Positions 51,318-62,840 of a DNA stretch of 64,000 nucleotides are shown here, piece after piece. Source of the DNA: Sipunculus nudus. Lineage: Eukaryota; Annelida; Sipuncula; Golfingiida; Sipunculidae. The stretch lies in contig CM049315.1 of the NCBI GenBank assembly GCA_026874595.1, forward strand, positions 68,393,916 to 68,457,915. Direction: 5' to 3'. Position 1 is the first letter of the stretch; each line of letters begins with the position of its first letter. A model generated the notes under the pieces. It had not been told where the DNA came from, searched no databases, and worked only from the letters and a program-made list of their open reading frames with translations. Position numbers and translations under genes: made by a program.

Positions 51318-52260
51318 GCCGCTCACACGTGACATTGGAATGTTCAGTCCGCCATCACTGTGTATACATACACAGGGATTCGCCAGTGACAACTAGCAAA
51401 GTTCCTCACTGAAGTACGCGCTTGCCTCCTAAGGCAAAGTCCAGAAAGCACTGACAGATAGACCCACAGCCTCCTCTGTAGTATTATTGAGGAAATGTCT
51501 CTCATAGCTGATGTCACCTGGATTCATCCAACAGGAAGTTACTGAATATTCAAACGCACGATAATATTGAGTGTCACTAAAGTTTCACGTGAATTTCCCT
51601 GGCCTTTTACTGGATGCAGTCACGATAGATAAACATCGCCGAATAACCAGTCCATCGACAATTGCGATACCCACCCTGAAGTCCGTTACAGAGGTATCTA
51701 AGTGGCCGTCCTCAGACGCTGACGTTCTACGCTCAAGAATATCGTCTCTCAGCTGTAGTGACACTAACACGGACCCGCTTCTGGACCCCAGACAACCGCC
51801 ATACTACACCTAACTGGCGCGCTGACTATGCGTTTGTAACGAGGTATTTGTTTTCCATGGCTTATATACTCTTGCTGACGTCACAAGTCTTGACCGTGTT
51901 CTGACCAATCATTTCACTGAAGTGTACGGCTTGCCGTTAACTATATGAATACTAAAATTGACACGCCTCAAGAGATCAAACCCTGAGAAAAAGCAAAGTA
52001 AGCAGGTCCGCTGCTTTGGCTACATTAAGCAACGTTGCTATAGGAACAGTCGAGTCATAAATCGGTTCCCACGGAATTAAATTGTACTGAAATAGACATC
52101 AAATGAAGCACCTGTGTTCTTTAACCCAAGTTCTTACGCTAACATATAAACATGATACTCCATATTATTGTACAATATACCATAAAAACGATCATCTGGT
52201 TATACTCTTTACCTTAATATGCAATAAAATAAATGTCACAATCCACTGGTGACGAGGATA
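51318..52260 (+). repeat. Dispersed repeat family R1, copy 2
   Basis: Carries TCACACGTGACATTGGAATG at the left and CATCTGGTTATACTC ... GCAATAAAATAAATGTCACA at the right. It matches 478-1405 in the same orientation and 53370-54242 inverted. Confidence 0.75.
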
Positions 52261-52499
52261 TTTGTATCGAACTCGACTCGCACTTTGACTCTAACTTCTC
52301 GACTTGCCTGGAATCGGACTAGCACTCCGACTCGGATGGTGTCGACTCCATCGTTGTTACAAATGGTCATTTTTTATATTATAATAAACCCCTTAAATAA
52401 TCAAATTTGATCCTTAATTATTTACAGGCACAAAAGTAAGATTTGTCATACTTGATCACCCCAGGAGGAATAAATTTCGTCTATAACGTCTGCTCACAA

Positions 52500-53036
52500 A
52501 ATGCTATGCGTTGGTCAAACCATCTATAGACTTAACTGTGTGGGGCAAGTGCAAGCATATTTGCCGTGCCACTGTTGAGCGTATCCAGTGTCGGGTGGCG
52601 AGGATTATCACAAAGAGACGTGTTCAGTCAGGAAGCAGTTCAGATTTAATCAAAGAGAATGGTTTTATGACAATTTAGCAGCGATATTTCTATCTCTTGT
52701 CTCTTGAAACTTGTAAATGCATAAAATTGTTATCCCCTCGTATGTTTGATAGGTTTGCTATGGCTAAAGACGCCTACATTATTCTACACGCACAACCGAT
52801 AACAATAACTGTATCCTTCCAAAACCACGCATTAAATCCTTCAACTTGCTCCATTTTATGCAGGCAGTATCCTATGGAACATCTTTCCCCTCATCATCAA
52901 GTGCGCCCCAGATTTGCAGCATGTTATAAAATTATCGCGTTTATATACCTCATTATTCTTACATCGTTATCCAAGCCTCACAATGGCATTTTATCAAGCA
53001 TAGGCGTTTGCTTGTTGCTATCTTATTGCTCTTAGT
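52500..53036 (+). pseudogene. LINE reverse-transcriptase C-terminal remnant
   Basis: One frame reads ALVKPSIDLTVWGKCKHICR, ATVERIQCRVARIITKRRVQ and, after an in-frame TAG near 52678, QRYFYLLSLETCKCIKLLSP. The order PSID-WG ... ERIQxRxARII is that of the region after the reverse-transcriptase domain in Jockey/CR1-type LINEs. It is truncated at both ends and dead. It sits between the inverted R1 copies. Confidence 0.6.
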
Positions 53037-53369
53037 TCAAAATTTACATGATAACCTAAGGATCTTAAAGTATATGTATAATTTTGTATTCGTTTTAAAT
53101 TGTTTGTATTCCATTTACACTAGTATTGCAACTTGTATTTATACATCATTGTCATATTGATCTCTTTTTATATCGGCACAGGGCCCTGCTGACAAGAAAA
53201 GTGTTATTCTGATGTATGCTACCCTGCGGAATGTTGTAATAAATTAATAAATATGGCCAAAAGATAGTCGTTCAATATCTATAATGTTCATCATTTTGGT
53301 TCTAAAAATAATTGCCCAACCTTGGGTGACAAGGTGGCTGAGTCCTTGATTAATGTTCTGTGTACCATT

Positions 53370-54242
53370 TTCACCAGATGATTGTGACTTAGTTATATTA
53401 TTGCATGATCAAGTAGGGAGTTTAACCAGATTGTTTTTGTAATATATTGTGCATTGGTATGAAGTATTATGTTTAGATGTTAGCGTGAGAACTTTGGTTA
53501 GAGAGAACACGTGCCTCGTTTGATGTTATTTGAGTACAGTATAATTCCGAGCAGTCTCTGTCTAGACGATCTCTGTAGTAATGTTGCTTATTGTAGATTT
53601 CAAAGGCTTAACTGCCCAGTTTGCTTTTCTGAGGGTTTAATCTCTGAAGGCGTGTCCAACTTAATATTTATGTAATTATTGACGGTCGGCATAATAGATG
53701 TGATGATTGGCCAGAAGACGGACGGGCCTTGTGACATCAGCAAGCACATATAAGCCGTGGTTGAGGAGAACGTCGCTATAATTGCCTGTTCAGCGCGCCA
53801 GCTTGGTGTAAGCTGATGATTGTCTGCAGTCTAGAGGCAAGTCTGATTTCACCAGAGCCTGGACACATTGGTACCTCTGTAACGGACTTCAGGGGGATAT
53901 TGCAATTGCCGACTGACTGGTAATCCGGTGATCTTGTATTGGTTGTGAGCGCTTCCAGGTACTAAATATCGTTATGTGGGAAAATATTCAGGTACCTATT
54001 GCTGGATAATTCCAGGAAACATCAGCTGTGAATGACATTGATTTTTAGTTCATATTGAATGGGCTGTGCGCCCATCAGTCAGTGCTGCGTAATCTGTGCC
54101 TCGAGGGGCGAATGTATACTCCATCGAAGAACAGTCGGTGGTTGGACCCTGTGTAGATACAAATGAACTGATAGCGTTGTGTACACAGTGAGAGTGAACT
54201 GTAATGACAGTGGCTCGACATTCCGATGTCACGTGTGCGCGA
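53370..54242 (-). repeat. Dispersed repeat family R1, copy 3 (inverted)
   Basis: Read on the minus strand it carries ACACGTGACATCGGAATGTC, CAGCTGATGTTTCCTGGAAT, ACGGACTTCAGTCCG-like TACCTCTGTAACGGACTTC text, CGTGTTCTCTCTAACCAAAG and CATGCAATAATATAAC, each matching copy 2. Confidence 0.75.
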
Positions 54243-54582
54243 TGGTCCTGTGATCAAGAGCAGGGTAAACAGAGAACTCCGCTGTATATATACAAGTAAA
54301 AATAACGGACTATGTGATTTTGTGTTTCTTATTGGACATTTGTGTTCATCAGTATTTATATATATGAAGCGCTTTTTCAGAGAAATTTTAGTTAATTGTT
54401 TTGATATATTGATCTGTCTTATTAGATATTGAATTGTTTTGTCATGTTTAATTCATCTTTTGGAATATATGTATGTATGAGTTTCAACCGGTTTGGTTTA
54501 TCATTTAAAAGAATCTGTTCGTTCATACCTTTAGGGTTGTGACAACCATTCGTTATCATATTATTTAACAATATGTATATAA

Positions 54583-55923
54583 GAAACAAGGGACCCATGG
54601 GTCACGGCGCTCAGCTGTTATATATGATAAAAAATAAGATTTGGAAATGAGGCACATGCTGGTTTTAGTGTTAAGCTTATGTATGATTTTGATAGTATCT
54701 AGAGACAAGGAAGAGGATTGATTTCATTTGTTTTATTAGCAAATGGAGTGCTATTGTCACACAGATTTTGACTTGGCCATATAACTTATAAGCAGCACAT
54801 ACAATAAAAGAGTTTAACTACTTATTAAAATGTAATAACAAATATTGTGCCAATATAATTTTTATTAACAAAATAATAAGAAAATCATATGATTTTTTTC
54901 AAATAAAATATAATGGAAATGATTATTAAAATAATATTATAGAATATATTCATGAACGCATTCATGAATACATTTTGAAAGTATCTGCACTGGTATTCAA
55001 ATACTTTCATTTTTACCCGAATTCCCATTCTTATGCAATAATTTTTTTAATGCAGTACATATTCATATTCATATTCAAATACATTTGCAAAGCATTCGCA
55101 CCATGTCTAGTATTTATTCAGTTTTAGCCAAACAATGATGTTGATAATCCAGAATATACAAAATTCACAAATTGTAATAATGATCATAAGTACCTGGTTT
55201 TATGGCTTTTATTTATATTAAAAAATAAATGGAATATATTCACTTTGGACTACTTTCACATCAATCTACACACTAGACACAGTAGGAATCTAGATTAATA
55301 TTATCAACTGCATCTTTGTCTATCATTAATTTCCTTTATATGATCCCTAATGATTAGTAATGAATAATATGATTTATTTTTTTATCATTTAAATGGAACT
55401 GAAAAATACCATAGGTGACTGCATGGTGTTATTTGGAATAACACTGACATTAACATTCTATCCATCCATACAAGATTCTTACATCATCAGTAACTGCAAG
55501 TTAATTTTCTGTTACTCATCAACTAACAAATTCCTTTCTAATAAATTTTCTTTAATTTGGTATTAAAATCCAACATAAATTTATTAATTTATTGTTTATT
55601 GTTATGTTGTTTATAACAACTATTAGATGAGTTGGGTTGGACACCTTGATCAACTGTGGCTGGGCATAAGCTGCCTGGCTGCCCCAGTGTATGTGTCGCC
55701 TCAAGCCTGCATAATTTTATATAAGGTCAACAAGGTCAACATACAGGTGACTGAAGAGGGGCTAGCTATCCTGGGTCTGACATAGTCTCATTGAAACATT
55801 AATAAAAGCTACAATATTTTGCCAATTTCTTTCAGCTTTATAAACTACAAAGATGAAATCCATATGTGTCCATGATATGAAAATTATATCAACAGTGCTC
55901 TCAGGGAACAAACGTGCCATGGT
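54583..55923 (-). mobile_element. R3 family copy, 5'-truncated, inverted
   Basis: At the low-coordinate side it has AACAAGGGACCCATGGGTCA, the inverted 3' end. It follows 15650-17029 closely and stops abruptly at 55923 within GTGCCATGG, 13 bp from the donor of the candidate exon at 55937-56127. Confidence 0.8.
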
Positions 55924-55936
55924 TCTCCGTACTGAC

Positions 55937-56127
55937 CTTGCTGCATGCTGGTATTTCTTCCAGTATTTCTGGGACAGTCTGTCGTGGCTGTATTCCCTGA
56001 CGGAGCCTGCTGCAAGGCTGGCTTGACTGTCTTTGACTGTCGTGTTCTCACACTGGGGCTGATAGACCTGGATCACGTGACCATCAGGGCTGTAGTACAG
56101 ACATTTTACGCGAAAAAAGTGGTCAAC
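55937..56127 (-). CDS. Candidate internal exon of an unrecognised gene
   Basis: On the minus strand, after a pyrimidine-rich acceptor (TTTGCTTTTGTTGC...GTGTGAG), an open frame reads VDHFFRVKCLYYSPDGHVIQ, VYQPQCENTTVKDSQASLAA and then SVREYSHDRLSQKYWKKYQH, ending AAG/GTCAGT. It has 63 codons plus two bases. The sequence looks like ordinary conserved protein, not repeat. I do not recognise the family, and neighbouring exons were not found within the window. Confidence 0.45.
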
Positions 56128-56529
56128 CTCACACAAATTGCAACAAAAGCAAAATCACCTGATTTTGATTCCTTAATATGGCCTTTATGTCAGAAAAAAA
56201 GTCCTAAGCAATTGTGTGGGGGGAAAGTTTGAAAATCATCATATTTGATAAGGCAGAAAATACCTTTTATTTTACCATACATCAGCGTTCAAACCGTGCT
56301 GTATGAATGATCTCTTGTTTATCGTCATGCTTATTCTTGTTTAAGTAGTTTTGAAATAAAGTGTATTTCATGACCTATAAGACACTATGGTAATAATGTT
56401 AAAAAAGCAGCAATCTGTGAATTAAAGTGACATCATGAGCAATACTATCTGAAAAAGGTAACAATAACCAGAGATCTCCGGAAAATCTTAACACTGTCCA
56501 ACATTACACCTCTTACATACATTACAATT

Positions 56530-58196
56530 TTTTAGTTCAGTTGACTAAAGTCATTTGAGCTATAGTTTTGATCCATAGTCTGTTATCCGACCGTCAGTCT
56601 GTCTGTTAAACTGGCACGTTTTTAAACCATTAGACTTTAAAAAATTGACATACAGTTAGATGTCCATAAGTTCTCTGCTATATATTTCCTATGAACGGGC
56701 CAAAAATTAGGTCAATGTAACATAATTTTGTGTAAAAGTTATCGACCGAAACATCAATTAGGTACCTTATCAAAATAGCAAGAAATATAGTTTCTGTCTT
56801 AACATTTTAACTGCTATAGTTGGAGATTTTCTTTTCATGGATACAACTTTTTAATAAAGATTTAACTGTATGGAAGAAATGAAAAAAAAAATGTTGTAAA
56901 TTCTTAAAATTATTAGCATACATGTAACATCAGTACCTTTAATATTGCCCACCTTTGACCATGGAACATTTTATTCATGGAAGCATTGGTAATTTTATTT
57001 TCATAGCATAAAATCAGAAGCATTTAATCTGTAAAAATATAAAGTTGAAAATAAAAGCTCACGAACAAGGCTATATATTGATTTTTGTTGTTGTTGGGGG
57101 GGGGGGGGGGGGTCTAGGGCTCTTTTGTTTTAGTTTACTTTATACAGCATTGCCGGCATACCTGATTATAAATACATGAGTCAGGAGCACCCATGCTGTC
57201 AAAGATGCACAGTTATTCCCAAATCACTTCCCATCCCACCCCCACAGCAATATACACCAAGTGTAATGAAATAATTGTTATTGTTTTAACTGTATTTCCA
57301 AAACTTGAAAGCTTTTTTTTTTATTTCCAATGTAATCTACAAAATGCCATGTTGTGGCATGGTGGCATTTTATTTTTAAAAAATTTCCTTTGAATAATTT
57401 TTATCAAGTTATGATTCGGAATAAGATTAAATTCATCGTTGTGCATAATGTGATGTTATATGAGCAAAATTAGCGATAAATGATGATGATATTTAGAATT
57501 TTTATATTTACTTATACATGTATATCCAGAAATATGAAAATTTTAAAGTATGAGAATTATAAACTAAAAAAATTTTAAAATAAAAAGTGAGGATCTAATG
57601 CAAATTTTTATTCATTATTTTCCCCCCTCAGGAGCATGGGACATAAGTGATCTACCATGTTCGTCTACCTGTCCGTTAGTTCATATCTAAATATTCAGTA
57701 ATTATGCGTCTACTTTTTTTCCTTTACGAACTGTTGATTAAATGTCATATCCCATGTATGTATATGCAGAGATGTTGAAACGCCCACCATTCGGCGCCTC
57801 CAAACCCCTCCCGACCATGAAGTCCTTGCACCTGTGGACTAGGGACGTTAGTTATATGGTAACAAAATTTACAAAATTTAAATGAACAAACGTGTCAACT
57901 GCTGAGCTGTCAACAATTTATCAAGGAGTCAACTACTGATCATGGTAATTGTATAGGTCTCATGTTTACAAATTGCTCACATGCTTCAGTTACATCATTA
58001 AAAACACATGGTCAGATCACAAAATATGATTTGCAACAATTTTCTTACTTATCAGTTTAAATCAATCATATCAGCTTATATCTAGCTTATACTACCTTTT
58101 CCTCTCAGATGTTATCTTCATTAGTTTTAATTTTAGTTTTTTTACCTTCAACATCAATTTCAGCTGACCACTATGACCCGCGGGTCCTTTGTTTTA
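56530..58196 (+). mobile_element. R3 family copy, about 1.67 kb
   Basis: Starts TTTTTTAGTTCAGTTGACTA, includes GTCCTTGCACCTGTGGACTA at about 57813, and ends CAGCTGACCACTATGACCCG then CGGGTCCTTTGTTTTA. It contains a G17 run at 57096-57112. Confidence 0.75.
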
Positions 58197-58379
58197 GTCG
58201 CAATATCAATAAAATTATGAAGATATGTAATGACCACATGTTAAATTAGACGTCATCTTGTCCATCCTTATCACAAAGTGTCTGTTGTGAGTTACGCACA
58301 GGTTGCCAGCAGTCAACTCAGATAAAAATCTCTGACTTTTAATCTTAAACGTTATTCATGTAACAGAGTGCCTACTTTT

Positions 58380-58382
<3 letters not shown>

Positions 58383-58431
<49 letters not shown>
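58383..58431. repeat. (TA)n microsatellite
   Basis: About 24 AT units. Confidence 0.97.
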
Positions 58432-58434
<3 letters not shown>

Positions 58435-59319
58435 TGGGCACTTTAAAAAAAGTACTTAAATATATTATGACACAAGATTTAAAATTTAATAAAAACTTAG
58501 TAAAAAAAAAGTCTTTAATATTTTTGCTTCTTTTAACATCTTTAGAAAGTTCATTACAAATAGAAGGTCCACATGTTGAAAATGCCCTATCAGAAAACGT
58601 TTTGTTAGCATTCCTTTACCCTCACTTTCACTGACTAATCCCGGACTATTAGCTGGTTTTTCCAGGAAAAAAAACTAACCCACTCAAAACGTCTTTCTAC
58701 TGCAAACCAAATTTTTACTTGAAAATTGTAATTGAAAAATAAAGCAAAATGAAACTAGAAATTTGAAACTGACAATGTAATATTCAAGGAACCATATGCT
58801 CTATTATAAAGCATTTAAAATGTGTATAAATTTATCACACAATAACAAAAAGTGACTTCAGTGAATCAAAGTAACTGCACTCTGTTCTGCCTTTGTACTT
58901 TGTTACCTGTGTAGATTCATGCCCTTGTATAATGTTTTACTAGTACTATATATTAGTTGTGTATTACTGCTAAGAAAAAGGTGGTCTTTGATTAATGGTT
59001 GGTGCTACATATATAAATTTTGTGTATCCATGCTATGCATCATCAACTTATATGTGCGTACAAATATGAAAGGGAAATAAGATTTTACCTACAGACATTA
59101 CAACTTTGATTGGAAGGAAACTGAAAATGTACTTTGAAATTTTTGAATGCTGGCTCATGAGATGAAAATGAATGCCTACCATTAAAAGGCCCTGACTTTT
59201 CTCTGACTTACATAATCATCATAAAATTCCATGACTTTTTATGAAATTCCCTGACTTTTCCCTGTCCTTGAAAACATAATATTTTTCCTGACTTTCCCTG
59301 ACCGCTGGCAAACCTGGCG

Positions 59320-59480
59320 TGGACGCTGTGTGATTCTTTTTGCACGTGCATCTGAAGGTGCTGCAGTGAGTCTGACAGTTGCATCTAATAATCTGTTCGA
59401 GCATTTCAGAAGCAGGCGCCTCGTCACTTGACATAAACGAGACCAATGGTGGCTGTTTTAGTATACTTTCTGACAACACC
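59320..59480 (-). pseudogene. Cysteine-rich CxC motif remnant
   Basis: The minus strand reads LVSFMSSDEAPASEMLEQII then RCNCQTHCSTFRCTCKKNH before running into a CCTGACTTTTCCCTGAC-type repeat. The pattern RCnCxxxCxxxRCxCxKN is the start of a cysteine-rich tail seen in many uncharacterised, often transposon-linked, invertebrate proteins; the downstream CSxxC part is missing. Probably a fragment. Confidence 0.4.
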
Positions 59481-61310
59481 TACCATGTGCGAGAAAAAAT
59501 CCGTTTTATCCCAGCATATCGGTCAATCCCTCTGCATGTTTCTTGAATATCTAATTACTACGGTATCAGTGCAAAAGGATAGGTGAGCGCTGCACATTAC
59601 CAAGTTAGGGTTTCCTGCTTAATATAAATACCTACTGAGTCGTGCCACCACCCCTACCCCTACAGCACCCCATGCTTCAGACTGTCATCACCGTCAACCC
59701 CATATATGGGCCTTGGGAGACCTTAAATTAGCAAATAAAGACCAGAATCGGATTCTGCGACCCAAAACAACCTGAAAATGTTGTATTACATATAGTTATA
59801 CCCTTTTGATTAATTAAACTTGAGGGCATCTAGGCCTTCTGGCGGCCATTTTGGATATTCCCAAATTTTACTACTTTCCCCTAGGAGACTAACTTAGGAC
59901 TTTTCATATGTTCAAAAGGATACCTTATGGGGCACGAAACAGATGAGATAGCTTTTGTTGCTTTTGTGTGAGGTCATGTTACAAAATGACTGTACTATTG
60001 ATCTTCATCACTTCTGAGTCGACGAAGACTGATGAGTCGAGTACTATATAATTAATATTAATCAGTGTAGTCTGCAGACCCTCAGTGACTTAGGGCAAGG
60101 GACGTAATTAGTGGGAAATAAAATGTGCTATATCTATAGAAGTCACATGACGATCACTATGATGGTCATGATAATAATGATATAGTATATATCATTTAAT
60201 ATTGGTTAAATAATATTTCATTACTGAAAGAACGAGTATTAGAAAATAGAACACAGCCCTTTAATAATTAACGTCCTTCTGAATATACAAATTAACATTT
60301 CACATGTTATTATCTAATATTGATTTTTTTAATGATTAGATAATTTATATAAGTGCAAGTATTATTGCAAGCCTTAATTTATGATTAAGAATAGTTTGGA
60401 TTAAAAAAATATTTGCTTTTATACCTTAATTATCTTTTTATATATTTTTACATGTTTTACAATACTTTTACATTCAAATGTACATTCATATATAAACATT
60501 TATATACGGGATTTCTTTTATTCAATGAATGTATAATCTGTTGATATGTCGTCATCTCATTTCTAATTGGTGATTATTAACGAAACTGAAAGACATTATT
60601 CCCGATATACTCTGTGCTTTCGCCGTGACGTGCCATGCATGAAGGTTACACCAGTTTATAGAATATAAAATATTTCATAATATTAATAATTTTAACAACA
60701 GGATGTAATTTTGTCAGTTTTGTTATCTTGCTCCGTTAAAGTGTATAATAGTCGTGTACATTCCCGAGAAGAGCTGAGCTAAGGCCGTTTATTAATTGTT
60801 TATCCCTTTTATTGCAAGATAGCAGATTCTTATGGATGTAGGTTTAGGAAAGACAATTTGAAAACCGATCCTCTCATTTGTAGTTCTGAGGAAACTACAA
60901 TTAAATAACCTTGATTAAAAGCCCGGAAAAAATGAGTGTATGGTAATTCTATAAGCCTTTCGTATGAAATTGACAAAAGTTGATAATATAATAATACTGT
61001 ATCATATAATGGTGTTTTTAGATACACTAAAATTATTTAAAACAGTTCGTGCTTAGACTTTTCTATGGATTTAATCTAGTCCTTATATTATACACTAATT
61101 ATTCTATATAATTAATACGGAGTTGGGTTTTTCTAGACCACGGTTTACGTGCTCCCGTTCTGATTTAACTCTCCAAATTCGCCAGACGTTTCGGTGGTGC
61201 GCTCTTCTAGGACAAGTTTGTTTTATTTTGCGGGATAATGCCCTATTAAGCTGAATAATTAATAATTTTTATATTGCCCCATATGCAGCCCCTATTTCTT
61301 TAGTGGTGCA
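59480..61310. other. No gene recognised
   Basis: AT-rich sequence without a supportable exon or repeat boundary. Confidence 0.5.
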
Positions 61311-61314
61311 AGGT

Positions 61315-62840
61315 CCTCCACGCCTGTGGCGCTTTTTCAGGAGGCGCCTCGGGGATTTTAACTGGCCTGTTAAGACCGTGGCCAAAGCGCATGTCCTGCC
61401 CAAAACGCATTTCCGTGCAATATGCGGTCACGCAGGTCCACTATAATCCCCATTGATCCCCCACATCCATGGTAAGGCCTCTACAGGATTTTTTTTCTCT
61501 CTCAAAAGGAAGTAAAGATTTTTAATCCAAAGGCCACATCAATGCGAGGGCTTTTCAGTATGATCAACACTGATGTGATGTGACTTCCGTTTGACACATT
61601 TTTTATGGGTTACAGGTATGTTGATTTTTATACATTCAAAAATATCTTTCCATGATAACCATGGTTTAAAAAGTTCGGCCAAGTCATGTGTTTTATGAAG
61701 TATTTCTTTTTTCAAAAAGAAGCCCCACAACTTAATTATCTTTCGGGTGGGGGGGGGGGGGGGGGGGGTCACATATGTGTTAAGATCCATTGTCTGTAGG
61801 GACGGTGAAACATGAAAAATTATCACCAGTACATCTTAAAATTTATAACAAACTAGAATCTGTAGTCAGGGCGTACAAACCTCCACCATGCAGAATATCC
61901 TTTAATATCAGTCGTGTGTTCACGTGTATGCGTTTCATGTGTGAACACTGTCATGCTTGAGTAACACGAGTTCACCTTGCGAGTGGCAGAACAAATAAAT
62001 ACCAATGCGTTGCTTCCACACTGGCACAAAGGAATAGTCCTTTGTCATAATGGTTTATAGGAAAATGTATATTGTGGTGATTCATTTTACCTCCAAAATG
62101 AAATGGACTATTGATATGACTTTACCCTAACCCTTTACAAATGTTCAGCACATCATTTTTCGCCTGTCATGCTTTTTCATGAGGCGACCTGTAATCTTAA
62201 CTTACCCCCATTTCCATTATATCGCCTGTTAGGGAATTTAACTCTGTCAAAAAGAAAAAGTAAAGATTTTAAATTCAAGCGCGGATCACATGTCCACATT
62301 AATCTTTTAATAGAGAGCACTCTTCCGATGAGTGGACACAAAGAGCTGAGACCCTTAACACGATCACCGTTTTATAGGTTTACAGGTATGTTGATTTTTA
62401 CACATTCAGAAGTATCTTTCCATAATAACCATGGTTTTAAAAGTTCGGCCGATTGTTTGAAAGAAAAAAGTTTTTTTCAAAAGGAAGTCCGGGGGAGGAT
62501 TACACAAACTGCTAAGGGTCCTCACTCTCTTGGTCACTTTGAAACCCCCACCAGAATCTATTTATAAGGCGTTCGTTCATACCTGCACGTTTCAAGTAAA
62601 ACATTGTCATGGTTCAGAATCACGGGTTCACCAGGCGAGTGGCAGAACAACTGCATACGAATGGGCGGCTTCTACTCGGGGACAAAGAAAGAGCCCTTAA
62701 TAATTATTCTTTTGTGGAATTGTGATTATGGCACTTAAGAAAAAAATATATTATGGTGATTCCGATAACCTCCAAAAATGGAATCGATTACGGATGCAGT
62801 TTTACTCTACCCCTCTACAAAGTTTCAGCAAAATCTGTAT
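61315..62840 (+). repeat. Old diverged tandem duplication
   Basis: 61315-62158 and 62159-62840 align head to tail. Shared text is CGCCTGT...GCTTTTTCA-GAGGCG, TTACAGGTATGTTGATTTTT, AACCATGGTTTTAAAAGTTC, GCGAGTGGCAGAACAA and TGGTGATTC-TACCTCCAAAA. They differ by many substitutions and indels. The 132-codon ORF at 62169 in the second copy is not preserved in the first and is not called as a gene. Confidence 0.75.

Noticed and set aside
55945-56232. 95-codon plus-strand ORF
   Set aside because: It is the shadow of the better-looking minus-strand candidate exon at 55937-56127.
58368-58634. 88-codon ORF with an IYIYIY run
   Set aside because: It begins in a TA microsatellite and shows no conserved domain.
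59219-59300. Coding continuation KDREKSGNFIKSHGIL after the cysteine-rich motif
   Set aside because: It comes from a CCTGACTTTTCCCTGAC repeat, a common source of spurious protein predictions.
62169-62567. 132-codon plus-strand ORF
   Set aside because: Located in the second unit of a diverged duplication, and the frame is not kept in the first unit.
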